Assembly (NCBI GenBank): GCA_947579605.1 | Contig: OX388314.1 | Coordinates: forward strand, 29,294,948 to 29,358,947 | Reading direction: 5' to 3' | DNA from: Athripsodes cinereus | Lineage: Eukaryota; Arthropoda; Insecta; Trichoptera; Leptoceridae | DNA length: 64,000 bases | Part shown: positions 35,745-48,050 of the stretch, piece after piece | Layout of the letters: the number at the start of each line of letters is the position of its first letter | Position numbering within the stretch: the first letter of the stretch is position 1 | Notes under the pieces: model-generated | What the model was told of the DNA's origin: nothing | Seen by the model: the letters and a program-made list of their open reading frames with translations, nothing else | The model's database searches: none | Translations under genes and position numbers: made by a program

Positions 35745-37700
35745 TAAAGCTTTTAATGTTTTGATATTTAATTTTTACCATTTGCTGCCTAGAGGAGCGT
35801 TGAATAATGAAAACAAATAAATGAGAAAGTTGAAATGTTATTTATAAATAAAACCAGTTTTGTTGTCATAATTCTATACAACACCTTCTAACCCTGAAAC
35901 TTTCATATCGCTGAAAAAGTATGAAACAATAGCATCGCGGGTAGCACGTGTTTACAACGACTCCCTCAGTAGTGTTATACAAATATAATATTCACATAGA
36001 ATAGTATGTGAAACTATGTACATCGTTAGTTTGTTTGTTTTATGTCAAGTTACTGTGTGTTCTGTACTTATATAATTATCTATATGGAAGAATGATGTAG
36101 ATTGTAGAGCCTACCTCGGGTTGGGGTGAACAACACTGAAAAACACATCGTTAGCAGTAATTTGTTACATAATGATAGATGTACTAGCCTTCCCATACAA
36201 TTTTCCACAACATTGCACACTCGTTTTTATTTGATCCCATAATGTATCTATCTTCTACATGCATACTTTTCATCAGTTTATTTTTTAGATAGATACGTAT
36301 AATTCATTCTACTTACTAATTACTTTTATTCGACTAAACCATTTCAATTAATTAATAATTTATTATTCATTGTTCTTCATATTGTGTCTGTAGTATGTTT
36401 TAATTTGGTTCAATTCATTGGTGTGTCATTTGTGATATTTTGAATGTTCTGATTTGTATTTGGGTAATCTAGGTGAATTTTGTTTTGTTAAATATTGCAT
36501 TGTTTTTATTAGCTGTGATGATTGTTTGTTCTGAAGGAAATTAATAATAAAATTAAACTAAAATAATCTATATCATCATGGCATCTCACACAAGTGGAGC
36601 AACCAATAGACTAACTGCACGTAATAATTGTAATGAATACACAGAAAGTCTTTTACGTATCATAAAATGTAGGTATCAATAAACAAATATATTTTCATTG
36701 AACTGAAAATGTTAAATGTTTCATTAATAATTTTACATGAATACCTACATGTTTAAGCTTGCTTGACTAAGCTTTAATACATTTTATTGCGATTCGTAAA
36801 AAAATGACATTAATAAAATGCTTTTGCAGATAAAAAGTCTACAGGTCTGTTATTTTTTATTACGATTATAAAACGATTGAAGAAAGTAAAGATTGCGATT
36901 CTTGAAATAAACTAACAATTAAATACAGAAAACACGTTGCATTGAAGATTAAGTTTTTGTAATGTCACCTTGAATGGTGAAACCATTATTAGAATAGTTT
37001 TGCAAGTTGCATTAATGATATTTTAGGTTTTATTCCTTGCTAGACTATAAAAGTTGGGTTATTAAAGTGTATGTCATATTCTGATTTGGATTGACTATAA
37101 CAGGTAGACCTCTTCAACCTTTGTTGTATAATATCTCAATTCTTTTATTTTTTTGAATCGCCTCTGAGGTATGTAAACAGGTCCGACACTATTACTTCTT
37201 ATACTTCGGTACTCCTGCTGCACACGGTAGGTATCAGAGTATTCAATACATTACATTATACATAATAATAAATCTCTTAGCTTGCGTCGCATCCATCACT
37301 AGCAGTGAGATAAACAGAAATAGCTCCACGCTCTTCAATTATAGACCATTTCAATGCCACCAATACTAAAAATAATGTTTATACACAGGACAGAATTTTA
37401 TATGACTATTATTATTTATAGGAATGCAGTGTTACAGAGTTATAATTATTTTATAATAATTATAATGTGGGAATTCCTGTTAATGACACGTGACTGAATA
37501 AAATAGAAATTGGAGTTCAAAGTCAATACCTCCTCCCGTCGGCGTCGCGACATCATTTTACTCGCCCTTTCATTTTACGAAAAGAATAAATCTAAAACAG
37601 GGAAAAACTATTAAATCCTTTAACATACAACATAACTAATTTACATTAATGAAAAAAGTGAGACCATAATGGAAATAGTAAACGTAAATTGAAATTACAC
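35745..37700. other. AT-rich DNA with one SINE-A tail fragment
   Basis: A decayed SINE-A tail (ATCATCATGGCATCTCACAC, AAGTGGAGCAACCAATAGAC) lies at 36568-36645 on the minus strand. The rest shows no supported feature. Confidence 0.4.
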
Positions 37701-37704
37701 GCAG

Positions 37705-38100
37705 CCCTATAGGTGAATATGTATGCTCCAAAGAAGAGCTTCGAGAGGTACGAAAATCGAAGCTCATATTAATACCTTCATGAAAAATATATTGTATTAT
37801 TGGAAATATATTGTAGACTGCGTGTTAAGATTGTTTAGATATATAGAAAGAATGAATGAAGAAAGGATAACAAAGAGATTGTATATATCTGAAAGAGGGG
37901 TGTGAAAAAACGCGAACGTCCGAGAACTACGTAGCCACGTAGAACATGACGTAAATTCAATTCTCAAATATGACCGAGTATTAAGTAAGACCGTGTATGT
38001 ATGAGAAATAGCATTTAATATGGCTAATATGGTGTTCCGTTTTCTTTGCCTACCCTTATTGGGATACGGCGTGAGGGTACGGACAGGTAGATAGATGAAA
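37705..38100 (+). mobile_element. 3' fragment of non-LTR family L
   Basis: The frame 37723-37905 reads MLQRRASRGTKIEAHI and later VLRLFRYIERMNEERITKRL, then YISERGV and stop. The usual 3' end follows (CGTCCGAGAACTACGTAG, CTACCCTTATTGGGATACGG, CGTGAGGG) and a GTAGATAGAT tail. The frame is broken relative to the family, so it is a pseudogene remnant. Confidence 0.75.
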
Positions 38101-38275
38101 AATATATCTAATTATGGTTTCCCGGGCAAAAAGATTTGTCGAAAGGTATTAATTTTTACCTTCAATTAATTTTTTGAACATTAAACTGTATGTTTTTAAT
38201 TTGTTTAATCATTTCATACATGACGAAAGGTAATATTATTTAATTTAAAATCAAGCGAATTTATAATTAATTATA

Positions 38276-38405
38276 TGGGGGTTCGTGGTTCGATCCCAGG
38301 TACCGGAAAACTCCCCTTTCAAGACACAAGCTTTTAGCTTACTGTGAAATTTAGCAACGTATAAGGTTGTATTTGGTTTTATAATAAAACCCAGATATAA
38401 CGACA
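38276..38405 (+). mobile_element. SINE-B copy, 5' truncated
   Basis: It begins at a tRNA-like T arm with box B, GTGGTTCGATCCC, and continues CTTTCAAGACACAAGCTTTT and AGCTTACTGTGAAATT. It ends in the palindrome GGTTTTATAATAAAACC and CAGATATAAC. Related copies are at 12705 and 14050. Confidence 0.7.
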
Positions 38406-38409
38406 AAAA

Positions 38410-39425
38410 AAGTTATTTAATGTAAAATCAATTCAATGTATATTATTTCTTACGTGAAAAAAGTAGTTTAATACTTGATTTCAATCTTGCTAACAAAATG
38501 TGTTTGTAAATTTAATTTAATTCGTGTATTACGATTTGTCGTGCATTCTCGATGACATGAATTATTACATAATAATGTTGAGTTTATTATTACATCTTAC
38601 AACTGTATGCTGCACAAGGTTTATGATATTTTACGATGGAAAATACTTGGACACACTTGAAGAAATTTCCACGTCAACAATATTAATAACAATATATCTA
38701 CTAAATATTATATGTATCGACATAATTTTATATTCGGAACAATAATAATATTTAAACGATTGTAATGTTGAAATATGAAAATACATTTCTTCTGAGAAGT
38801 ACGTATTGGGTGCAAGCTTTCCTAAATTGACTGTAACGCTAGAAATGACATTAAACTTTATATTGACTTGTTGTAACATAGAACTACCTAATACCTAAAA
38901 TACATATTATTATCGGTTTGAAAAATTACAAGAATCAGAGTAGTTGATTAAATAATAATATGGTAGTTACGTTTCAGTATACCTACTCGTATTCTATTTC
39001 CATATTTCTTAAAATATAAATAAACTTTGATTTATAATTCATATTTTATAGTTAGGTATTCTGATTTTGTATTTGATTATATTGAAAATTAAGTACAAAT
39101 GTGCTTTAACTAAAATCAAATTAAAATTTAAGTGTACAAAATCTAAGGATTGAAGGCATAATATAAAAAGTTCATGCATTTTGAATAGTCGACTATATAA
39201 AATGGCGATATATTCAAAAGGAACATGTCGAAATAAAAAGTGTATTTTTGCTAGCGCTATACACCTATTTCTATTTTGAGTTTTTTGTGTAATGAAAGAT
39301 AGATTATTTTTCTAATGAGAGTAAAAACCCTATAAAATACAAACAATAAAAAATTTCTTTTCAGTTTTTCTAAAATAAAATAAAAAGAAGCTTTTACTAT
39401 GTTTTATTGCACAATTTTAAGAAAA
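38410..39425. other. AT-rich DNA without recognised genes
   Basis: The opposed frames 38524-38745 (plus) and 38631-38879 (minus) overlap and show no family motif. Nothing else is visible. Confidence 0.35.
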
Positions 39426-39427
39426 TA

Positions 39428-39765
39428 AAAGTAGAGAGGAAGGCAAAGAAGGGAGATGTCTCGATGGCTTGGACATGTGGAGCGAATGGATGATGAGAGG
39501 ATGACGAAAAGGGTAAGGATATATGAGGGTAAGAGAGAGGAAGAATATCTGAAATAGGGGGTGTGAGAAATCACGAACACCCGAGAACTACGTGGATCAA
39601 ATACTCATGGACGGATGCGTGTTGAGTTTGAGAAATTGGGCTGCTTGTTTTGAAAAAAAAAATATGAAAGTGGAGGAAGTGAAAGAAATATATAAGGGTA
39701 ACCAATTTAGCGTTTTCTTCTCACTGCCTACCCCACCTAAGACGCGGTGTGAGGTTATTAAAAGA
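39428..39765 (+). mobile_element. 3' fragment of non-LTR family L
   Basis: It reads MSRWLGHVERMDDERMTKRV in one frame, then closes after EEEYLK. The 3' end CACCCGAGAACTACGTGG ... CTGCCTACCCCACCTAAG and CGGTGTGAGG follows. It is a decayed copy of the family at 19024, 37705 and 51700. Confidence 0.75.
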
Positions 39766-40222
39766 TAATACCAATAGTTTTCAAAAAACGCAAAATTGAA
39801 CCAAAATGATTAATTACTGAAAGTTTGAATAAAATATTTAAAAATTAATTCAGGAAGCATTAAATATATATAGAGCTTTCATGAAATAATTGTTTAATTA
39901 CCAATATTTATGTAGGCTTAAACCCATCATGGATTTGGAATATGTATTGAATCTATTTTAGAAATTATTTTTTAAGTAGCTGAAAATATTTAGAATGCCA
40001 ATTCTTGTACTTTTTAGTAAGCAAGTTTTGACAAGGGTTGACATTTAAAATTTTATGATTGATGAATGAAGGAAAGTTAAATGAAATACATAAAAAATAA
40101 ACAAATATGAAAACATTGATTTCGAAGATTTGTATAAACCTTACATATGAATATGTTTTTATTTAGTTGATTTTTTTTTTAATTCTAGTAAAAAAAAATT
40201 ATGGTAATCAAGCAATATTTAC

Positions 40223-40539
40223 CTTTGACTGTTGCAAGCAAAAGCTGCTCTCCCCGTTGAGCCAAAACACGAACCAGCTTGAGACTTTAGAGAACAGTTC
40301 ACACAAAAAAGTACAGTACAGTTTTTCACTTATTTTTCAAAAAATCACCGAATCAAAACATAAAATGTTCAACACAAAAGTTCTAGACCTTTTTAAATTT
40401 ACACAGAGAATAATAAATGTCACAAGAGTTTGTTTATAAAAACTTGTTTGGTTTTACAAAAATATCAACAATCTCGTATTTAATACACTTTGTAATAAAG
40501 CTCCGGACAAGCGCGCCAATCTGTTTCAGAATCTGCACT
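40223..40539 (-). other. Predicted 5' untranslated exon
   Basis: From the initiator A at 40539 the minus-strand transcript would run to 40223, where CAAAG|GTAAAT is a good donor. This 317-base exon contains a single ATG, opening a two-codon frame (M-F-stop). It is therefore a leader exon whose coding exons lie further left. The only minus-strand coding exon recognised to the left, before THOC1, is the SBK/meng-po kinase at 18133, which begins with an acceptor and needs an upstream leader. Joining them implies a 22 kb intron. The link is inference. Confidence 0.5.
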
Positions 40540-40620
40540 GAATGATGCTCGGCCGCCCACTGCCTTATATACCTTTCAGCCCATCCCGCCCGCTGACGTC
40601 ATCGCTGAGAAGCTTTCAGT
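40539..40620 (-). promoter_or_regulatory. TATA/initiator promoter with CRE and GC box
   Basis: All elements read in one direction on the minus strand with canonical spacing. A palindromic cAMP-response element TGACGTCA is at 40594-40601 and a GC box GGGCGGG at 40585-40591. TATATAAGG is at 40571-40563, and the arthropod initiator TCAGT is at 40541-40537 with A+1 at 40539, placing the first T of the TATA box at -32. The region is much richer in G+C than its surroundings. CREB/ATF regulation is suggested by the CRE. Confidence 0.7.
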
Positions 40621-40624
40621 AATA

Positions 40625-42680
40625 TTCAGGACAACTCCTAAACCATTTCGGAGAATATACTCTCACTCTCACCTACCCTAATTCATTTAAAGGAAGTCTT
40701 CAGTTCATTTCATCACAAATTATAATACTAAACAATATCTAGTGCATGGTATTTATTTTAATGATCTATGCTTTCACCACTTAAAAAACCATTCATCATT
40801 TTTCTTTCAACATTTATAAATAATTTGTCATACTTTCAATAAGCGGCAAGTTTTAAACAAGTCTTCTTCTTTACAAATAGAAATTATGATGAACAGTTAA
40901 ATGTAATTAAAATATAGGTTACCTACATCTGTTAATATATTTGTGTTGCCTTCAGGTGGTTCGCATCAAAGCTTTATTTCATCTTCTTTGAGGTGAAGTG
41001 TGAGATTTCGCAGAGTTTTTTCTTTTATTTCATGAAAATGTTGCAATTTATCTTAATATTAATTATATCTAATATTGAGTTTATTAAATAAAACATATTA
41101 TAGTGGAAAGTTCAAAAGACTAATATTTTGTTACAAACAAGGAAGTAAGATTACAAAGAGAACGCATAAAATCAGGTCACGTTGATTATATCATTTTATA
41201 AGTTTAGAATTATTTATTATATCTACTGAAAAGTAGGAATATTCTTTTATAGGAATGTAAAATATGTTGCATTTATCTTCTAAAGAAATTTTGTCATGAA
41301 ATCTGCAGTTGGAAATTAATATTAAAATGGTAGGTTTTTTAGAAAATTTATAGCAATTATAGGAACATTCACATATTTTAAATTAATTTACACATTTTGT
41401 ATAAAATTTATCACTCAATCCAGCAATGTTTGATTCGAAACAAATAACCCGACAAATCAGAAAATTTCAGACTTTTAAGATGCCACAAAATTAAAAGAAA
41501 AAGGCGTGGAGAATAAACACTAATGTATTTTTCTTTAACATTTGGATTTGGGTACAACCATTACGAATTGACTCCAGGCTGGCTTAAGTGTTCGCTTTTG
41601 GTGTTCATAGGCAACGCTCTTGAGTTCTGTTATTTTCACTGTTACGATATACCTACAAGAATCTAGAAACATTTTAAGAAATAAAATAGAAGATAATGGC
41701 TGCCGGTTAGGTTTTACATTGGAAACTTTATATTCATACCTATCTCACATAATATTATTATTATTATTCTTACCTACACCGAGACGTTTCCACAGTATCC
41801 ACATTTAACATACATACATAGGTAGATACAATATTATCATCAACATCCCTCTCGACCCACATCTCCTGCAACCCTCACCTCTTCAGTAATAGTGAAGCCT
41901 CCACATTTATATATTATATTCTATATATTATCTATTTTACCAGGTAGCTTCAAGTGGATACCTATATCTTATTTATATACAGAACTTCATGAAGAACTTT
42001 CACTGTATACCAATACACGTAGAGTACATAGATGGAACTATATGTAATATAATATTTTTTACAACATGCGACTGCACTTTCATTTTATGTCTTTCTTCCC
42101 AGTATTAATGACAATTTCTTCTCTTTACTCAACTAAAGTACACTAAAGGTTCTCAATATTTTATTGCATATGAACCTGCTCGTATTTAAAAAAATAAATA
42201 CATCCTAAATTCTACTTTTTATAAAAGACATAAAAGTCGGATATTATAAAAAATATAAACAGAATTCAGAAAAGGTTCACCTTCACCCCAATCATATTGC
42301 TTTTTGCAGAGATATTTGGGGATAGATATGAACTAATTGCGAACTTTTGATTCACCTTAAAAAATCAACATTTATCGTACATAGTTATCAAGGTGTTGTC
42401 ATTTTCAGAATAATATTTTTCTCTATTCATTGGGTAGATTTGAAGTTGTGGGACTATTGGTAATTTTTTTTTCACAATATTCTTTATTTATTAATTAATT
42501 TCGTGAGCCTCTTGCACAAAAAGCAAATCAATTTTTTTCTCTTTCTCAACACAGTTGGGACAAGAGAAGAACAACAACTGCGAGGAATTAAATATGTATG
42601 ACAATGAGTTAAATCAAAAGAAATAATATAATTCTATTATGGCAAACCAAAGACATTTTTTTTGTTTCTAATTTAATTTA
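40625..42680. other. AT-rich DNA without recognised genes
   Basis: This lies upstream of the minus-strand promoter. It could hold distal regulatory DNA, but no motif cluster stands out by eye. Confidence 0.35.
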
Positions 42681-42683
42681 GTA

Positions 42684-43182
42684 AGGGCCGATCTTATAAA
42701 CATTTTAACAAATATCCGTTAGCATTTTGATAAGTTGCTGACGGATGGCAGTTTGTAAGCCAAACAAACCGATGGGTGTCTTATAAAAGGTATTGCTATG
42801 ATTTATTGTTTTTCTATGCATAGCAACGGTCAAATACACACGCATTATTGAAGTTTAACCTCGCAGCTTTGCGTAATCACGTTTGAAAATATATTTTTTT
42901 GTTTGAATTCAACAACAATATTTCTTATGAGAAGTGAGGCATCACAAATACACTGTATATTTTAAGAGAAATAACCTTTTCTTTAGCGAACAAAAAAAAT
43001 GACTTATAAACCGACGGTTTAAGTGTCAAAACCGTTCCCAAAACAGTCGGTATACCTACTAACCTACAGATTTTTACCGAAATATGGCTAACGGACGTTT
43101 ATAAGATGCAAAAGTTACCGATTTTTTTTTTCGGTATATTTCGTCGGTTATGTAACTAACGGATGTTTATAAGATCGGCCCT
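42684..43182. mobile_element. TIR element with subterminal repeats
   Basis: The left end AGGGCCGATCTTATAAACAT and the right end (reverse complement) AGGGCCGATCTTATAAACAT match, and the match continues into CCGTTAG. Inside, CTTATAA and the CCGTTAG/CTAACGG, ACCGACG/CGTCGG and TTTATAAGAT motifs recur in both orientations, as in subterminal transposase-binding arrays. It is about 499 bases and non-coding. No certain target-site duplication was found, so the superfamily is undecided. Confidence 0.75.
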
Positions 43183-43462
43183 AAGTAATATGATATTTAG
43201 ATTTTTTTTGTTATTTTCTACTTGACAATATTCTGTTACTAAAAAATCCCATCACCTCGTTACAAATAGTCATGGAAACATCAGCGAACAGCTTTTGAGA
43301 ATCAACGTTCTACAAAAGCTCTTAAAAGTAATAGGAATGCGTCTCACTGCACCAAGTAATTATTTCAACTCTACAAAGCTTTGAGAAAAATATATTTACT
43401 ACAGACTCCAGGGTTCAGGGTTTACTGAAAAGAAATAAGAAAGAAAGTTATTAGAACAATAT

Positions 43463-43727
43463 AATACTACTACAATCCCATCATGGCATATCTCACGAGT
43501 GGGGTAACCAGCAGACCAGTCGCATGCATTAAACATGCAAGATATCCTCCCCATGCCAACAAAAAGTCAAGAAATTCAAGATAGGTGGCAAATGTCATCG
43601 CAAAATTTAAGATGTAAAATTTCTTTATGTTTTTAACAACTTACTTTTACAGAATACTTGAAAATTTTCTGGTCAGTGAAAAGATTTGGAGAACCAAATC
43701 TTTACCGGGCACTCCATGTTATAAAAT
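43463..43727 (-). mobile_element. Diverged SINE-A copy
   Basis: It is complete from the ACTACTAC tail through CCCATCATGGCATATCTCAC and the body to TTACCGGGCACTCCATG of the head, with many substitutions. It is an old copy. Confidence 0.8.
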
Positions 43728-44204
43728 AATAAAATATTTATTATAATATAATACTAGATTTATTATTTTACTGTTTATTTTCCTCGTAATAACGTATTGT
43801 TTTTTTTTTTTATATATCGCTACTCCGTAATATAGAGTCACCTTCTATTTAGTATTATACAAATATATTTTGTCACTTCGTGACAGAAGTATTGGAAAAA
43901 TACAAAAAGTTCTGCCAATTAAGTTTAATTCGGATGACAATATGTACAATAATAATTCACAGTAACAATATAATTATCCATCTCGTACTCATTTCCTTGG
44001 AAGTATTTTATTTTCTTCAACTACACGTTACTTATTTTATTGTATCTCTTTATCATTCTCAAGGAAAATACAATGTTTTTCTACTGTTTACTTATGTGTA
44101 ATATGTTTTAAAATATATAATCGTTACTACAAAGTAAGTAAAAATAACGTCATTTTGTCGTCACAAGTGTGTTCTTGTTTACAGAGATTTTTCATATATT
44201 TTTA

Positions 44205-44425
44205 ATTAATCCATAGAGTCCCCGGTAAGATATGAGTGTAAGTTTTCGAGTATCTATCTGGTAATGACAAATGTTTGACAGTTAACATTTATAATTCAGT
44301 AATGAGGCATGCCACGCATCCTAAAAGTCTTTTTTTATCGGTACGGAGAGGACAATCTGCATGTTTCTTGCATGCAGTTGGTTTTCAGGCTACCCCACTC
44401 GTAGAATATGCCATGGTGTTTAGTA
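44205..44425 (+). mobile_element. Diverged SINE-A copy
   Basis: The head (CCATAGAGTCCCCGGTAAGA, AAGTTTTCGAGTATC), body (GAGGCATGCCACGCATCCTA, TGTTTCTTGCATGCAG) and tail (CTACCCCACTCGTAGAATAT) are in order. Part of the tRNA-like head is deleted. Confidence 0.75.
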
Positions 44426-44671
44426 AATATATTATATATCAACAAAAATAGCATTTAGGGTTGGATTAAACCGCGCCTCCGTTATAAACTCTCTGTAGGT
44501 ATATTGATTGTACCTATAAATAAATGGTATTGAATAAATAAATTAATATATTTTTTAAACATTTTACTATTTTTCATCGCGAAATAATCGTATTAAGAGG
44601 AATACTGATTGTATATTATTCATTATAATAATATTCTTTATTATATTATTTATATTATTCTCTTGATGACA

Positions 44672-45180
44672 CTCTAGGCCAGAGGATCCCAATTTTTTTT
44701 TCTCATAGACCACTTTCAAAAATTTCCTGGTTCCGGTGGACCCCCTGTATTACTACCCCCCCCCCCCGTCGCTTAATTTTCGAATTGGTATAGGAGTTTG
44801 AAATATTTCAAAAAATCCTCGGTTTTCTTACAGAATTTAAGAATTACGTATTATGTGCTTTCAGTGGTGGTCATTTTGTTTCAGTTCAATGAAGTCATTT
44901 TGATTCAAAATAGTGGTCTATTTTACCTACTAGGAAAAAAATTGTATAAGGTAAACTTGCGAACCTATGTGTTTTTGAGATTTTTATAAAATTTTTGCTA
45001 TAATGTAGATTTAATTTCCTTTTTCTACAATGTAACGGGTATTTGTACCGACTATACCGATACTTTAACTATGGATTCGTGGACCCGCATTTTTAAGTCA
45101 CGCTATCGTGGACCCCCGTCGAGTCTCTTGTAGACCCCTGGGGGTCCACCTGGACCACTTTGGGAATCACTGCTCTAGAC
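44672..45180. mobile_element. hAT-like non-autonomous element with 8 bp duplication
   Basis: The element spans 44680-45172. The left end is CAGAGGATCCCAA and the right end, reversed, is CAGTGATTCCCAAAGTGGTC, the common hAT terminus. Flanking 8-mers CTCTAGGC (44672-44679) and CTCTAGAC (45173-45180) differ at one base. It is about 493 bases and the interior frame is not a transposase. It has split or abutted an older SINE-A copy. Confidence 0.88.
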
Positions 45181-45335
45181 CCACTGTAAAAATGAGATAT
45201 TCAGGATGTGTGGGAAATTTTATATCTTAATCTAAGATATAAAATGTTTACATTTCTCGAACACTAGCCTTTTTCAGGACACTCGAAAACATACGAGTGG
45301 GAGACAAATTCTTCGCCGAGTGCTCAATGGAACAC
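45173..45335 (-). mobile_element. SINE-A head and body fragment beside the hAT element
   Basis: It retains GAGATATTCAGGATGTGTGG, GGACACTCGAAAACATACGA, GTGGGAGAC and the head GAGCACTCGGCGAAGAATT (reversed). The 3' tail is absent because the hAT-like element begins there. Confidence 0.7.
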
Positions 45336-45739
45336 GTTCCAAAACCTTTGGTTAAAAAACTTAGCATTCAGTTTCTACATTAAATTTAATTAAACTATGA
45401 CATTCTCGACAGTTCGTATAAACGTAATACCTAAATTGAAAAGAAATATGCACGGTAAAGGTTTTCTGATAAATCTAATATTAAAGTTTCTATCCTTTCC
45501 TACAAGGGATTTAATCTATATGAATATCAACATAAATAATAAGTATATAATTCTCTTTAGAGAATACCCACTTTTTCTAATATCAACCTCCGTCAATATT
45601 ATTATATAGTATCAACTGTCCAGTTCTATAACTCAACAAGTCGAAAATTTCGAGAATTTTGATTAAAATTGATAAAACATACCGTCAACGTTACTTTATT
45701 AATTTCCTCAAACAAACATCTATAAAAATACACGGTTCC

Positions 45740-45816
45740 ATTTATATATTAAGTTATTTTGTATACACTTTTGTATACACTGCCCAGTTTAAAAGTATAC
45801 ACTTTTAAATTGGGCA
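45740..45816. repeat. Palindrome with repeated TATACACTTTT
   Basis: GCCCAGTTTAAAAGTATACA and CTTTTAAATTGGGC form a near-perfect stem at 45781-45815. GTATACACTTTT occurs three times between 45760 and 45808. Confidence 0.55.
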
Positions 45817-45829
45817 ATCATGGTCTCTT

Positions 45830-45930
45830 GTAATGATTATAATTGTTTGTATTTATTTGTATGTGTTGTCTGAAGTGTTTAACTGGTTTTGAATAAATAA
45901 ATAAAATAAATAAAAAATAAAATAAAACGG
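45830..45930 (+). mobile_element. 3' tail of a non-LTR element
   Basis: A 3' UTR-like piece (TTTGTATGTGTTGTCTGAAG, AACTGGTTTTGAATAAATAA) runs into an (AATAA)n tail. No coding part remains. Confidence 0.4.
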
Positions 45931-46052
45931 AAAAGTGTATCCATTTTCAATTCCACAAATAAATATTTGTAGCTGTTGAACTATTTAAAGGAACAAAGAC
46001 AGAGTATGTTTTTTTACAGTGCGATTATTATATACTATAGTTTACTTTCTGT

Positions 46053-46345
46053 AGTGTTTTTAAATATCTATCTCTATCTATCTATACCATCACGGCATAT
46101 CCCACAAGTGGGGTAGCCAGCAGATCAGCTGCATGTAAGAAACATGCAAACTGTCCTCTTCGTGCCAATATAAAATCAAGACATTCAGGATGGGTGGCAA
46201 ACCTCATCGCTGAATTTAGGATGTAAAATGTCTTATTTTTAATTTTTTCGAACACCTGCCTTTTACAGGACACTCGAAAACTTACGCAGAAGAGTGGGAG
46301 ACCAATTCTTTACCGGGTGCTCCACGGGATGTTTTTAAATAATGA
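46053..46345 (-). mobile_element. SINE-A copy with (TATC)n tail
   Basis: A well-preserved copy spanning about 46068-46330. TGTTTTTAAATA lies on both sides (about 46054 and 46331), a convincing target-site duplication directly next to the head end CCACGGGA. Its tail is (TATC)n, not (TAC)n. The 63-codon reading frame in it is a by-product. Confidence 0.9.
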
Positions 46346-46349
46346 TTTA

Positions 46350-48050
46350 AAAATACCAAAATAACGAAAATAGTGATTTTCGAATATGAGACATTCCTAC
46401 TTGTTGAGTTACGGAGCTAGACAGTCGATATGTATATACATGTAGCTAGCATTTGGATTAACATTTATTTAAAAAAATAAGTTTTTATAGGTCAAAGATC
46501 AAGTGTTGGCGTTTTTAAAAAAACATAACTTTTTAATGAACGGAATTTCCCCAGCATCACACTACAAACGTTTTGTTCTTCAAAGCTCTTTTTGAGGTCA
46601 CATGGAGGAAATGAGCATGCTCCACTCAAAAGAAATATTTAAATAAAGAAATATTTTTGTTTTAAATGAGTTACATCATTCCATGAATTCCATAATATTC
46701 TAATATCTCTCTATGCACGTTTCTGTTACAGCACGTTAAATATCCCATTTAAAGAGTACCCAAAAGATTAATTACAATTTTTTATAGATTTTCCTCCACG
46801 TCTCATAAAAAATAAGAAATTCAGGATAGGGGGTCATCATAGAATAAATAATTTTCAGTTATTTGTTTATTTATTCCTTCAATCAGTAACGATGCAAGAG
46901 CCTTTTACATAATTACATATATGGTATGTATACATTGAAATGAAGTTGTTTATGGTAGCATATATATAAGTAAAATAAAATTAATTAATTAAATATTACT
47001 TTTCCTTTTACCATTGAAACTGACTAAAAACATTATTTGGTGTTAAAATAATAAAAAAATTAATATCAATCAAATGCAGAAAAAAAACTTTACAACGTAC
47101 AATCACATATAACACGTTAAGTGAATATCTAAGTATCCTACTACCGGCCTTTTAAAGGACACTCAAAAATTAACAAAAAAAGTGGAAGATACATAGTTCT
47201 GATACATAAGTTTTATCTATAACCAAAATAAATTACATTTAAATCTCGTTAAACCATGTAATTTTTTTTCATAAAAACGAAGTTTTAATAACGGAAATTC
47301 ATTAAAAAGATAATAAATATTTATAATATTATTTATTATTCATAAGTATTTCTATTCTGCCATAGTCTAGTATTAGTAAGTTTAGCGTGAAATTGAGTTA
47401 TTTAAATACTGTATAGCGAATAATTACTATAAGAGGTATGTAGGTACTAGCCAAATACCGTGAAGTTATATCTACTTGTTATTATTATTATTGCCAAAGG
47501 AATGATCAGTATTCAATTTAATTACATTTTCGATTAGAGAAGGAACACTAATTCCTATTATTTAATTATAAGAATAATTACTTATAGTAATATGTAATAA
47601 TAATACTGAAGTACTCATCAAAAGGTTCTACACTCAAATATCATCTCTCTTCTCCTCTTTTCGTTGAAGTTCAGCCAGACACGCACACAAGCCACTCTGT
47701 TTTTAGTTATTTTCTATGGAACTCGGTTTCATTTCAACAATAATCATTATGTTACTCTGACATTTAGATAGGAACCTAACAACTGCTCGCCTTTGACATT
47801 TGTCTTAGTTATTATTATTATTAAACTGATTGGATTTCAGTCAAAAATGTCTCCAAACATAGGTGATAAATATATGATATAGTAGAGATGAAAAAGTTTG
47901 TGCTTAAACCGGATCTTGTTCTTCCCTTTGAGCAATTATTTATTAGTCCCTCATAATGGTGAGCTATGACTTCTTTTATCGCCACGTAGCATCGTAGCGT
48001 CCAGTGCATCATTTTGGAAGGCATCGCACTCTTTGAACCTATTCCTAGTT
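46350..48050. other. AT-rich DNA with traces of SINE-A
   Basis: Two degenerate traces are visible on the minus strand: 46790-46865 (CATAAAAAATAAGAAATTCA, GGATAGGGGGTCATCAT) and 47138-47205 (CGGCCTTTTAAAGGACACTC). No gene is supported. Confidence 0.4.

Noticed and set aside
38281..38300. tRNA gene suggested by GTGGTTCGATCCC
   Set aside because: Only the T-arm part is present and it continues into a SINE body; no complete cloverleaf can be drawn.
46082..46273. A repeated ~62-residue frame starting MSCKRQVFEKIK, also at 53729 and 57105
   Set aside because: It is one reading of the SINE-A sequence. The repeats are conserved as DNA, the frame is lost in older copies, and a SINE needs no protein.
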